In this document: piece after piece, positions 41,932 through 50,870 of the stretch | How positions within the stretch are numbered: position 1 is the stretch's first letter | How the letters are laid out: each line of letters begins with the position of its first letter | From: UBA1479 sp040218445 | GTDB lineage: Bacteria; Pseudomonadota; Alphaproteobacteria; Rhodospirillales; Casp-alpha2 | Assembly (NCBI GenBank): GCA_040218445.1 | Contig: JAVJRK010000010.1 | Coordinates: 992,001-1,056,000, forward strand | Direction of reading: 5' to 3' | Length of the DNA: 64,000 nt | Program-made: the position numbers and the translations under genes | Notes under the pieces: generated by a model | The model's database searches: none | Told to the model about the DNA's origin: nothing | Seen by the model: only the letters and a program-made list of their open reading frames with translations

Positions 41932-43425
41932 ATGGTTTCCCATGAAAGCCAGATGTCTGGCCTGCAGGAATTTCCCGGCGTGCCTCAATCTTCTTCACCC
42001 CGCCCGGTAATCGTCTGGTTCCGCCACGACCTGCGGTTGGAAGACAACCCGGCCCTGGCGCGGGCCCATGCCATGGGAAAGGCGATCATACCACTGTACA
42101 TCCTGGATGAAGGAGATGCCGCCCCGCGCATGCCCGGCGGTGCCGCTCGTTGGTGGCTGCATCATTCCCTTAAAGCCCTGGTGGATGATCTGGCGGCATT
42201 GGGGGCGCGCCTGATCCTGCGTCGCGGCAAGGCGGCGAATGTCATTGATAGCCTGATCGAACAGACGGGGGCGGAGACCGTCCTGTGGAACCGCCGCTAC
42301 GATCCGGCTGCAATCGCGCGGGATGCCGCCATCAAGGCAAGCCTGAAAGCACGTGGCGTCCATGCGGAAAGCTTTAATGCGTCGCTTCTATTCGAGCCCT
42401 GGGAAATCAAGACCAAGGCCGGGGGCGGCTACAAGGTTTATACCCGGTTCTGGCAGGCTTGCCGCGAAGCGGGCGATCCTCCGCCGCCGGCCCCGGCGCC
42501 CGATGACCTGACGGCGCCGGATCAATGGCCGGAAAGCGATGATCTGAATGCCTGGGCATTGACGCCGAATGGACCCGATTGGGCGGCAAGTTTCGGGGAT
42601 CATTGGCGGCCGGGTGCGGCCGGTGCGCGGGAGCGGCTGAACCGATTTCTTGATGCGGGTGTTTCGGAATATGCCGTGGACCGCGATTTTCCCGGCAAGC
42701 CTGCGACCTCGGGTCTGGCGGCCCATCTTGCCTGGGGGGATATCGGGCCCCGGCAAATCTGGCACGCGGTCAGGTCGAATGCCGCCGCTGGTGCGGGGCA
42801 AGAGACGTTTTTGAAGGAACTGGTCTGGCGGGAATTTGCCTGCCACGTCCTGTTCCATTTTCCCGAACTTGCGTCGGAACCCATGGATGCCAAGTTCCGC
42901 AATTTTCCCTGGCGGCCGGATGACCGGCTATTGACGGCCTGGCAGCGTGGGCGGACGGGTTATCCCATCGTCGATGCCGGGATGCGGGAGCTTTGGGCCA
43001 CGGGCAGCATGCACAACCGGGTGCGGATGGTCGCGGCGTCTTTTCTGGTCAAACATCTGTTGCAGCCCTGGCAGGCGGGCGAGGCCTGGTTCTGGGATTG
43101 TCTGGTCGATGCGGACGCAGCGTCCAATCCGTTCAACTGGCAATGGGTCGCGGGCTGTGGGGCCGATGCGGCGCCCTATTTCCGCATCTTCAATCCGATA
43201 CGGCAGGGGGAACGGTTTGATAAGGACGGCGCCTACGTGCGCCGCTGGGTGCCGGAAATCGCGGCCCTGCCCGATAAATACCTGCATGCCCCCTGGACGG
43301 CGCCGGATCATGTCTTGGCGGACGCGGGGGTCGTTTTGGGGTGCGACTACCCTGATCCCATCATCGACCACAAGGCTGCGCGGGACCGGGCGCTTATGGC
43401 ATTCAAATCGTTGAAGCGCGGCTGA
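41932..43425 (+). CDS. phrB: Deoxyribodipyrimidine photo-lyase, class I
   Basis: This flavoprotein repairs UV cyclobutane pyrimidine dimers with blue light. The N-terminal antenna domain begins VIVWFRHDLRLEDNPAL. The FAD domain has ELVWREFACHVL, GRTGYPIVDAGMRELWATG, MHNRVRMVAASFLVKHLL and DADAASNPFNWQWVAGCG with APYFRIFNP, all standard for class I CPD enzymes. Length 497 is slightly above usual (about 470) because of the N-terminus; ATG 41953 (MSGLQEFP) may be the true start since neither has a good Shine-Dalgarno. The 3' end overlaps prmA tail-to-tail by 23 bases. Confidence 0.94.
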   Translation: MVSHESQMSGLQEFPGVPQSSSPRPVIVWFRHDLRLEDNPALARAHAMGKAIIPLYILDEGDAAPRMPGGAARWWLHHSLKALVDDLAALGARLILRRGKAANVIDSLIEQTGAETVLWNRRYDPAAIARDAAIKASLKARGVHAESFNASLLFEPWEIKTKAGGGYKVYTRFWQACREAGDPPPPAPAPDDLTAPDQWPESDDLNAWALTPNGPDWAASFGDHWRPGAAGARERLNRFLDAGVSEYAVDRDFPGKPATSGLAAHLAWGDIGPRQIWHAVRSNAAAGAGQETFLKELVWREFACHVLFHFPELASEPMDAKFRNFPWRPDDRLLTAWQRGRTGYPIVDAGMRELWATGSMHNRVRMVAASFLVKHLLQPWQAGEAWFWDCLVDADAASNPFNWQWVAGCGADAAPYFRIFNPIRQGERFDKDGAYVRRWVPEIAALPDKYLHAPWTAPDHVLADAGVVLGCDYPDPIIDHKAARDRALMAFKSLKRG

Positions 43426-44305
43426 TCGGTTTTTGCATCACCAGGGACCGCCAGCCGTTGATGGTCGTATGGCGGACCAGTTTCAGGCCCTGGCGCCGAT
43501 GGGCGGTGATGACCAGCTGCGCATCGCGGACCAAAAGCCCCGACATGATGGCGATCCCACCGGGTGCCAGATGCTGGGCCAGGGTGCGGGACAGTTTGCG
43601 GATCGGCCGGGCCAGGATGTTTTCGAAAATCAGGTCATAGGGGCCCGCCCCGCGTACGATGGGCGAGGCATATCCGATGCCGGAAGTCGCCGTGAGCAGA
43701 TGGCCGACACCGTTGCGGTCGGCATTGAAGGCCGTCACGCGGGCGGCTTCTTCGTCGATGTCCGTGGCGACCACGGGGGCGCGAAACAGCTTTGCCGCGG
43801 CGATGCCCAAAATTCCGGACCCGCACCCCATATCCAGAATGCGCGACGGCCGATGGCGGGACGCCATTTTCAACAGAAGTTGAAGACAACCGGCGGTCGA
43901 GCCATGCTCGCCCGAGCCGAAGGCCGTTCCCGAATCAAGCAGGATCGGCACCATGCCGAGCGGGAAATCTCCGTCGTAATGGGTGCCGTGAAGGAAAAAC
44001 CGGCCAACGGCCAGGGGCGGGAATTCGAACTGGTTTTCCTTCAGCCAATCCTTGGGCGGGATCAGGTCGAACACCGGCGCCGGTGCCGTGCCCTCGGGAA
44101 AGGCCGAATTCAGGGCCGCGCGCAACTGTTGCCGGTCGGGCTCGTCGACGGAGATGCCTTCGACCTTCCAATCTCCCCGGTCCTCGTCCTTGAAGGCGGA
44201 TACACCGGCGCAAATGGGCTCAAGACAGGCTTCAAGGAACGGCACATCGGCCGTGTCCGCACGAAAAGCGATGGACCAGTAAAACCGGCCGGGGGGCGGG
44301 TTCAC
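43403..44305 (-). CDS. prmA: Ribosomal protein L11 methyltransferase
   Basis: The 300-residue SAM-dependent enzyme trimethylates ribosomal protein L11. Motifs are GTAFGSGEHGSTAGCLQLL, the SAM loop LDMGCGSGILGIAAAKL, ATDIDEEA and the NPPY-equivalent FENILARPIRKL. The start is GTG 44305, which overlaps the uvrD stop (GTGA); a longer frame to 44479 would lie inside uvrD. The N-terminal substrate-recognition domain (FYWSIAFRADTADVPFLEACLEP) is present. It forms an operon with uvrD. Confidence 0.94.
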   Translation of the reverse strand: MNPPPGRFYWSIAFRADTADVPFLEACLEPICAGVSAFKDEDRGDWKVEGISVDEPDRQQLRAALNSAFPEGTAPAPVFDLIPPKDWLKENQFEFPPLAVGRFFLHGTHYDGDFPLGMVPILLDSGTAFGSGEHGSTAGCLQLLLKMASRHRPSRILDMGCGSGILGIAAAKLFRAPVVATDIDEEAARVTAFNADRNGVGHLLTATSGIGYASPIVRGAGPYDLIFENILARPIRKLSRTLAQHLAPGGIAIMSGLLVRDAQLVITAHRRQGLKLVRHTTINGWRSLVMQKPISRASTI

Positions 44306-46584
44306 GACACGCTCTCGACGAAACTGCCCATGACTTTCTTGCGTCCGGCCTTTTCGAAATCGATTTCCAGCTTGTCGCCGTCCTTGGCGGTGATCCGGCC
44401 GTACCCGAATTTCTGATGGAACACGCGTTCGCCGACGGCATGCCCGCCGCTGTCGCCGGTGCGGTCCGCGACCCGCCAATCGCCGTCGCCGCCGTTTCCG
44501 GCGAAGCGGGCCGCCCGGGGGCCGCGCCGGCGGTTAAGGGCACCCGGGAACGATGTGTCCCCGCCATAGCCGCCGCCCCCCAGGCCGCCATAGCCGGACC
44601 CGGAATAAAGTCCCTGTTCCTGCTGGCGGCTGATGTTGTCGGTCGGCAACTCGTCGGTGAAGCGCGACGGCAAGGCCGTCTGCCATTGGCCGTAGACCCG
44701 CCGGTTGGCGGCGAAGGATACGGCGGCGCGTTTGCGTGCCCGGGTCAGCCCCACATAGGCAAGCCGGCGTTCTTCTTCCAGGGCCGGCAGGCCGCCTTCG
44801 TCCAGGGCGCGTTGGTGGGGGAACAGGCCTTCCTCCCAGCCGGGCAGGAACACGGTTTCGAATTCCAGGCCCTTGGCGCTGTGCAGGGTCATCAACGAAA
44901 CCTTGTCGTCGGTTGCGTTTTCCTCGTTCTCCATGACCAGGCTGACATGTTCCAGGAAACCGGCCATGTTGTCGAAATCTTCCAGGGCGGCGACCATTTC
45001 CTTGAGGTTTTCCAGCCGTCCCTGGGCTTCGGGGGCCTTTGACTGCCGCCACATGTCCGTATAGCCGCTTTCGTCCAGCACGGTTTTGACCACGTCCACA
45101 TGGTCGGTGACGGACACCAGCGACCGCCAGCGGTCGAAATCATCCAGCAGGGCGGTCAGGGTCTGGCGGGCCTTCGGTTTCAGTTCGTCCGTGCCGCACA
45201 ACGCCCGCGCCGCCGCCGTCATGGACAGGCCCTGGGCCCGGGCCAGCAGGTGGACGGATTGCATGGTCGCCTGTCCCAGGCCGCGTTTGGGCAGGTTGAC
45301 GATGCGCTCGAACGCCAGATCGTCGGCGGGTTGCGCGATGACGCGCAGATAGGCGATGGCGTCGCGGATTTCCTGGCGTTCGTAAAACCGGGGGCCGCCG
45401 ACCACGCGGTAGGGCACGCCCAGGGTGATCAGGCGTTCCTCGAACTCGCGGGTCTGGAACCCGGCCCGCACCAGAACGGCGATTTCGTTCAGCTTGTGGC
45501 CCGACCCATGCAGGCTTTCGATCTCGTCGCCGATCACGCGGGCTTCCTCGTCGCCGTCCCACACGCCGCGCACAATCACCGGGTCGCCGTCGTTTTCCTC
45601 GGTCCAAAGCGTCTTGCCGAGCCTGCCGTCGTTATGGGCGATCAGGCCCGAGGCCGCCGCCAGAATATGCGAGGTCGAGCGGTAATTGCGTTCCAGCCGC
45701 ACCACTGTGGCGCCGAGAAAATCCTTTTCGAACCGCAGAATGTTGCCGACTTCGGCGCCGCGCCAGGAATAGATCGATTGATCATCGTCGCCGACACAGC
45801 AGATGTTCTTATGCGACTGGGCCAGCAGACGCAGCCACAGGTATTGCGCCACGTTGGTGTCCTGATATTCGTCGACCATGATGTAGCGGAACTGGTTCTG
45901 GTATTTGGTCAGGACCGCGGGCTCGTTCTGAAACAGTTCCAGGCACAGCAGCAGCAGGTCGCCGAAGTCGCAGGCATTCAGCGCTTCCAGCCGGTCCTGA
46001 TAGGCTTGATAGATTTCCAACCCTCGCCCGTCGCACAGGCTTTGGGCCTCTTCTTCGGGCAGTTTATCGGGGGTCAGGCCCCGGTCCTTGAAGCGCTGGA
46101 TGGTGCCGGAAACGATGCGCGCCGGCCAGCGCTTGTCGTCGATTTCCATGGCCTCCAAATGCTGTTTGACCAGGCGCACCTGATCGTCGGCATCCAGAAT
46201 GGTGAAATTGGGTTTGCGGCCGACCAGTTCCGCGTTGGCGCGCAGGATGCGGGCCCCGATGGCGTGAAAGGTGCCGACCCACCAGCCTTCCACAGGTGCA
46301 CCGACCAGCCGTCCGACCCGTTCCCGCATTTCGCGCGCGGCTTTGTTGGTGAATGTCACGGCCAGGACTTCCCAGGGCCGGGCCTTGCGCTGCATCAGGA
46401 TATGGGCAAGCCGCGTGGTCAAAACCCGGGTTTTGCCGGTTCCCGCCCCGGCCAGGACCAGAACCGGGCCGTCCACGGCCTCCACGGCTTGGGATTGGGT
46501 GTCGTTCAGGCCAGCCAGATAGGGGGCCGGAGCCGCGGGAACCTGGGGGCGTGACGCAGGGGGTATTTCAGAGGGATCGGACAT
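44302..46584 (-). CDS. uvrD: UvrD/PcrA-type DNA helicase II
   Basis: The 760-residue superfamily 1A helicase acts in nucleotide excision and mismatch repair. Motif I is AGAGTGKTRVL, Ia TFTNKAAREMRERV, II DEYQDTN, III GDDDQSIYSWRGAE, IV region LERNYRS, V LMTLHSAKGLEFE and VI RRLAYVGLTRARK. The C-terminal extension carries a glycine-rich linker (YSGSGYGGLGGGGYGG) and a Tudor-like tail VFHQKFGYGRITAKDGDKLEIDF that contacts RNA polymerase in PcrA/UvrD. Start ATG 46584 (MSDPSEIPP) is preferred. Confidence 0.96.
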   Translation of the reverse strand: MSDPSEIPPASRPQVPAAPAPYLAGLNDTQSQAVEAVDGPVLVLAGAGTGKTRVLTTRLAHILMQRKARPWEVLAVTFTNKAAREMRERVGRLVGAPVEGWWVGTFHAIGARILRANAELVGRKPNFTILDADDQVRLVKQHLEAMEIDDKRWPARIVSGTIQRFKDRGLTPDKLPEEEAQSLCDGRGLEIYQAYQDRLEALNACDFGDLLLLCLELFQNEPAVLTKYQNQFRYIMVDEYQDTNVAQYLWLRLLAQSHKNICCVGDDDQSIYSWRGAEVGNILRFEKDFLGATVVRLERNYRSTSHILAAASGLIAHNDGRLGKTLWTEENDGDPVIVRGVWDGDEEARVIGDEIESLHGSGHKLNEIAVLVRAGFQTREFEERLITLGVPYRVVGGPRFYERQEIRDAIAYLRVIAQPADDLAFERIVNLPKRGLGQATMQSVHLLARAQGLSMTAAARALCGTDELKPKARQTLTALLDDFDRWRSLVSVTDHVDVVKTVLDESGYTDMWRQSKAPEAQGRLENLKEMVAALEDFDNMAGFLEHVSLVMENEENATDDKVSLMTLHSAKGLEFETVFLPGWEEGLFPHQRALDEGGLPALEEERRLAYVGLTRARKRAAVSFAANRRVYGQWQTALPSRFTDELPTDNISRQQEQGLYSGSGYGGLGGGGYGGDTSFPGALNRRRGPRAARFAGNGGDGDWRVADRTGDSGGHAVGERVFHQKFGYGRITAKDGDKLEIDFEKAGRKKVMGSFVESVS

Positions 46585-46667
46585 ACCCCGTCTTATAGCC
46601 TCCCCGGACGGGGGATGCCATCTCGGCAACCGGAATTGACGGCGCCAGCCCGAAAACCATTGAGGGG

Positions 46668-48446
46668 TTATTCGTGGCCCAGTTCTTCGCGCCGGCGTTC
46701 CATCAGAACGCGGTTGAATTCGGTCATCACGTCGTCATGGGTGACGGCGCCGACCAGGGTCTTGTCCCGTTCGCTTTCGGTCACGGGAATGACGCTTTCA
46801 CCGGATTTGTCCATCAGGGCGACCGCCGTTTCAATATCGTCGTGGCGGGCCAGGGTCGGCGGATGGGGGCGGGCCACGTCGCCCGCGTTGACCAGGGCGT
46901 CCAGGTCGTGATCGAACGCAAGGTCACTCAGGTCCTGAAGCGTGATGGTGCCGTGCAGGCTGCCGTCATCGCGCACCACGAACAGTTCGCCGACGGTCGA
47001 ATCCTGCAAAAGATGGCGCAGCGAATCCAAATCCGTGCTCATGCCGACGGTGCTGATGTTGCAGCGCATCACCGCGTTGACGGCGATGGTCTGCATGACT
47101 TCGGATTCGATACCTTCCCTGAGGTCGATATCCCGTTCACGCAGTTGCCGGACGAAGAACGAACGGTCGTAGAAATGATGGGAGATTTCCGACGCGACCA
47201 CGACCGCGACCATCACGGCGAGCGTCAGGGTATAGTCCGAGGTCATTTCGAAGATGATCAGGGTGGTCGAGATCGGTGCCCCCAGGACTGCGGCGGCAAC
47301 CGCCCCCATGCCGACCACCGTATAGGCCGGCACGCCCGATGACAGGTCGGGGAAGATCGCCGTCGCGACGATGCCGTAAGCCCCGCCCGCAACCGCACCG
47401 ATCACCAGGGCAGGCGAGAATATGCCGCCGGAAAACCCCCATCCCAGGCTGATCGCGGTGGCGATGATTTTGGCCGCGAGAATGATCAGCAACGTGCCGA
47501 AACCGTAAATATGCAGCATGGCGTCTTCGGTCACGCCGTAACCGACCCCCAGAACCTGCGGCACGACCAGGGCCATGGCGCCGACGGCAAGTCCCGCCAC
47601 CGCCGGTTTCAGCCATAATGGCAAAGGCGTGCGTTTGGCCAGTTCCGTGGCCGTCACGACGGAATGCATCAGCAGGATCGCGCAAACCGCCGAAACCACG
47701 CCCAGCCCGGTAAACGCCGGAAATTCCCAGAACGAGGCGAGCGGATTGTCGACCAAAGCGAAGGCCGGAAAATTGCCGAACCAGTAGCGCGAAATGGCCG
47801 TTCCCGCGACGGACGCCACGACCACGGGGGCAAAGGCTTTCAGCGCGTAATGGCCGATCACCACTTCATTGGCGAACAGGGCCCCGGCAAGCGGTGCGTT
47901 GAACGATGCCGCCACGGCCGCCGCGACCCCGCATCCCAGCAAGGTACGGTTGAGGGACCGGGTCAGGTGCAGGCGTCGCGCCAGCCAGGCCCCCAATGAG
48001 GCCCCCAGATGCACGGCGGGGCCTTCGCGGCCCACCGATGCCCCGGCACCGATCGAAAGGGCGCTGGCGATGGCCGACAGCAGTCCGACCCGGGATGACA
48101 TCCATCCCCCGTGCAGTTGTTCGGCCTCGACCACGTCGGCGACCCCCTGGGGCCGCCGGTTCGGCATCAGGAAATACACGAACAGTCCGACGATCAGGCC
48201 GCCCACGGCGGGCGCCAGCAGGACATGCCACCACACCAGCCCGGCGGCATGTTGGCTGAGACGTTCATGGTCCGTGCCGTAGAAAACATGTTGGACGAGT
48301 TCGATCGTTTCGCGAAAGGCGACGACGGCCGCACCCGAGGCACAGCCGACGACCAGGGCCAAGACCATCAGAATCAGATGGTCGTTGCGAATCACCCGTC
48401 GGGCCGCCAGCAGAAGCCGGGCGTATTTTAAGCGCGAAATTACCAT
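46668..48446 (-). CDS. ClC-family chloride channel/antiporter with CBS domains
   Basis: The 592-residue membrane protein has about 16 hydrophobic segments and the ClC signature GREGPAVHLGASLGAW with gating E141. The GSGIP selectivity motif is replaced by a RPQGVADV-like sequence, and the internal gating glutamate equivalent lies in LFANEVVIGHYAL. The C-terminal 130 residues hold two CBS domains (DSTVGELFVVRDDGSLHGTI, then DKSGESVIPVTESERDKTL) that may sense nucleotides. It is monocistronic. Channel versus antiporter mode is undecided. Confidence 0.93.
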   Translation of the reverse strand: MVISRLKYARLLLAARRVIRNDHLILMVLALVVGCASGAAVVAFRETIELVQHVFYGTDHERLSQHAAGLVWWHVLLAPAVGGLIVGLFVYFLMPNRRPQGVADVVEAEQLHGGWMSSRVGLLSAIASALSIGAGASVGREGPAVHLGASLGAWLARRLHLTRSLNRTLLGCGVAAAVAASFNAPLAGALFANEVVIGHYALKAFAPVVVASVAGTAISRYWFGNFPAFALVDNPLASFWEFPAFTGLGVVSAVCAILLMHSVVTATELAKRTPLPLWLKPAVAGLAVGAMALVVPQVLGVGYGVTEDAMLHIYGFGTLLIILAAKIIATAISLGWGFSGGIFSPALVIGAVAGGAYGIVATAIFPDLSSGVPAYTVVGMGAVAAAVLGAPISTTLIIFEMTSDYTLTLAVMVAVVVASEISHHFYDRSFFVRQLRERDIDLREGIESEVMQTIAVNAVMRCNISTVGMSTDLDSLRHLLQDSTVGELFVVRDDGSLHGTITLQDLSDLAFDHDLDALVNAGDVARPHPPTLARHDDIETAVALMDKSGESVIPVTESERDKTLVGAVTHDDVMTEFNRVLMERRREELGHE

Positions 48447-48569
48447 AACCTTCCCGCCAGTATGATAGGGCCAGAAAGTTAAGTAGGTCTCTACAACAAT
48501 ACGTTATGTGGTTGATGGCGCGGGATGCTCAAGATTGGGCGTGGAGCCGGCCAAGAAGTTCGGCGGCGG

Positions 48570-49262
48570 TCAGTCCGGGGAGGAGTCCAGGGCATAGCCG
48601 GCGGAACGTACGGTGCGGATCAAATCGGGCAGATCTTCGTTGTTCAGCGCCTTGCGGAGCCTGCGAATATGGACGTCGACGGTGCGTGATTCGACATAGA
48701 TATCGCGCCCCCAGACCCGATCAAGCAGTTGTTCGCGGGAATAAACCCGGCCCGGTTTTTCCAGGAACACGCGCAGCAGGCGGAATTCCGTCGGCCCCAG
48801 GCGCACCAGTTCCTCGCCCCGGTAGACCCGGTGTTCTTCCAGATCCATGCTGAGGTCGGCATAGGTCAGAACCTCGCCGGAATGTTCCGGGTCGGCGCGG
48901 CGCAGCACGGCGCGCACGCGGGCGATCAGTTCGTTGGGAGAAAACGGTTTGACCACATAGTCGTCGGCCCCGGAATCCAGGCCCCGGATACGGTCGGCTT
49001 CTTCGCCGCGGGCCGTCAGCATGATGATGGGCAGGCTGCGGTTCTCGGGCTTGCGCCGTAATTGACGGCAGACCTCGATGCCGGACAGGTTGGGCAGCAT
49101 CCAGTCCAGGATGACCAATGATGGGTCTTCTTCTTCGACGGCAAGCACCGCCGTTTCGCCGTCTTCGACGACAAGCGCGTTGAAGCCTTCCTTGGACAGG
49201 TTGTAGCGGACCAGTTCGGCCAACGAGGGGTCGTCTTCGACGATAAGGATGCTTTTGCTCAT
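48570..49262 (-). CDS. phoB: Phosphate response regulator
   Basis: The 230-residue OmpR-class activator binds Pho boxes when phosphorylated by PhoR. Receiver domain (1-120): acidic pocket ED D at 9-11, phosphoacceptor D53 (ILDWMLPNLSG), conserved K in YVVKPFSP. The C-terminal winged helix includes LTYADLSMDLEEHRVYRGEE, LGPTEFRLLRVFLEKPGRVYS and the recognition stretch VESRTVDVHIRRLRKAL. It lies at the end of the pst-phoU cluster, 18 bases after phoU. Start 49262 has AGGAG 12 bases upstream. Confidence 0.97.
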   Translation of the reverse strand: MSKSILIVEDDPSLAELVRYNLSKEGFNALVVEDGETAVLAVEEEDPSLVILDWMLPNLSGIEVCRQLRRKPENRSLPIIMLTARGEEADRIRGLDSGADDYVVKPFSPNELIARVRAVLRRADPEHSGEVLTYADLSMDLEEHRVYRGEELVRLGPTEFRLLRVFLEKPGRVYSREQLLDRVWGRDIYVESRTVDVHIRRLRKALNNEDLPDLIRTVRSAGYALDSSPD

Positions 49263-49280
49263 GGGGCCTGTCACTCCTGC

Positions 49281-49997
49281 TTATTTGTCGTCGGGATCGA
49301 CGACGGTGAAGCTGGACGCGTCGCTTTTCTCGCGCTCGTCTGAAGGAAGTTCGCCGTTGACCAGATAATACACGTTCTCGGCGATGTTGGTGGCATGATC
49401 GCCGACGCGCTCCAGGTTCTTGGCGACGAACAGAAGATGCGTGCAGGATGTGATGTTGCGCGGATCTTCCATCATGTAGGTCAGGATTTCGCGGAACAGG
49501 CTGGTGTGCAGCAGGTCCGCGTCGGCGTCGCGCGCGCGCACGGCTTCGGCTTTGTCCACATCGCGCGAGACATAGGCATCCAGCACGTCCTTGATCATAC
49601 CCTGGACCAGGGTCGCCATGCGGGCGATGCTTTTGGTCGGGCCCAGGGGCGGCGATTGAGACAGTACCACCGACCGCTTGGCGATGTTCTTGGCATAATC
49701 GCCGATGCGTTCGATCAGGCTGGCCGTGCGCAGGGCCGTGATGGTAACGCGCAGATCGTCGGCCATGGGCTGGCGCAGGGCCAGGGTCATGGTCGCGTGG
49801 TTGTCCATCTCGGCTTCCAGCGCGTCGATTTTCTTGTCTCTGGCGATCACGCTGTCCGCCAGTTCGGTGTCGCGCCGGACCAGGGCTTCGATGGCATCGG
49901 CCAGCTGGACTTCCGCCAGGCCGCCCATTTCGGCGATGGTGTTGTCCAGCTTCTTCAGGTCTTCGTCGAAGGATTTGACGATATGTTCAGTACTCAT
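49281..49997 (-). CDS. phoU: Phosphate signalling regulator
   Basis: The 238-residue cytosolic protein is a double three-helix bundle that relays PstSCAB state to PhoR and represses the Pho response when phosphate is high. Both halves carry the family metal motif: VIARDKKIDALEAEMDNHAT (E-x3-D-x3 type) and VRARDADADLLHTSLFREI. RVGDHATNIAENVYYLVNGE is the strongest PhoU signature. GGAG sits about eight bases before the ATG. Confidence 0.97.
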   Translation of the reverse strand: MSTEHIVKSFDEDLKKLDNTIAEMGGLAEVQLADAIEALVRRDTELADSVIARDKKIDALEAEMDNHATMTLALRQPMADDLRVTITALRTASLIERIGDYAKNIAKRSVVLSQSPPLGPTKSIARMATLVQGMIKDVLDAYVSRDVDKAEAVRARDADADLLHTSLFREILTYMMEDPRNITSCTHLLFVAKNLERVGDHATNIAENVYYLVNGELPSDEREKSDASSFTVVDPDDK

Positions 49998-50035
49998 GAC
50001 GTGCGGGTCTCCCGAATTGGAGAAAGATCGATCCG

Positions 50036-50857
50036 TTAACCGAATCGGCCGGTGATATAGCCCTGGGTCCGTTCATCGGACGGGTTGGTGAACATTTTCT
50101 CGGTATCATCGACTTCTACCAGATAGCCCAGATGGAAGAAGGCCGTGCGTTGCGAAACGCGGGCCGCCTGCTGCATGGAATGGGTGACGATGACGATGGT
50201 GTAGTTCGAGCGAAGCTCGTCGATCAGTTCTTCGATCTTGGCGGTGGCGATCGGGTCCAGGGCCGAACAGGGCTCGTCCATCAGGATGACCTCGGGCGCC
50301 ACGGCGATGGCGCGGGCGATGCACAGGCGCTGTTGCTGGCCGCCGGAAAGGCCCGTGCCCGGCTGGTCGAGCCGGTCCTTGACCTCGTTCCACAGGCCGG
50401 CTTTTTGCAGCGACGTGTGCACGATTTCGTCCAATTCGGTTTTGGAATTGGTCAGGCCGTGAATGCGCGGGCCATAGGCCACATTGTCATAGATCGATTT
50501 GGGAAAGGGATTGGGCTTCTGGAACACCATGCCGACCCGGGCACGCAAATGAACGGTATCGATGTTGCGGTCGTAGATGTCTTCGCCGTCGAGCGAGATC
50601 TGGCCTTCGACGCGGCAGATGTCGATGGTGTCGTTCATGCGGTTTAGGGATCTGAGAAAGGTCGACTTGCCGCAGCCCGACGGGCCGATCAACGAGGTCA
50701 CTTCGTTTTCGTTGATGTCCAGGTCGACATCGAACAGGGCCTGTTTCTGGCCGTAGAAGACCTTGACCTGACGGGCCATGATTTTGACGGCGGGGGCGGC
50801 GTCGGATTGGGTCACAGGGGTGTCTCCGGCCGTTTCCTGGGGAATGCTCTGGTTCAT
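50036..50857 (-). CDS. pstB: Phosphate ABC transporter ATPase
   Basis: The 273-residue ATPase powers high-affinity phosphate import. Walker A is GPSGCGKST, signature LSGGQQQRLCIARAIA, Walker B VILMDEPCSALDPIA (Cys is typical of PstB) and switch H in VTHSMQQAARVSQRTAFF. FQKPNPFPKSIYDNVAYGPRIHG is diagnostic. Start ATG 50857 (MNQSIPQE) is preferred over a 10-residue extension. It follows pstA. Confidence 0.97.
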   Translation of the reverse strand: MNQSIPQETAGDTPVTQSDAAPAVKIMARQVKVFYGQKQALFDVDLDINENEVTSLIGPSGCGKSTFLRSLNRMNDTIDICRVEGQISLDGEDIYDRNIDTVHLRARVGMVFQKPNPFPKSIYDNVAYGPRIHGLTNSKTELDEIVHTSLQKAGLWNEVKDRLDQPGTGLSGGQQQRLCIARAIAVAPEVILMDEPCSALDPIATAKIEELIDELRSNYTIVIVTHSMQQAARVSQRTAFFHLGYLVEVDDTEKMFTNPSDERTQGYITGRFG

Positions 50858-50870
50858 TGCGGCGTATTCC

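Noticed and set aside
45100..46554. 484-residue plus-strand ORF
   Set aside because: Antisense to uvrD, whose helicase motifs are complete; no motif in the antisense product.
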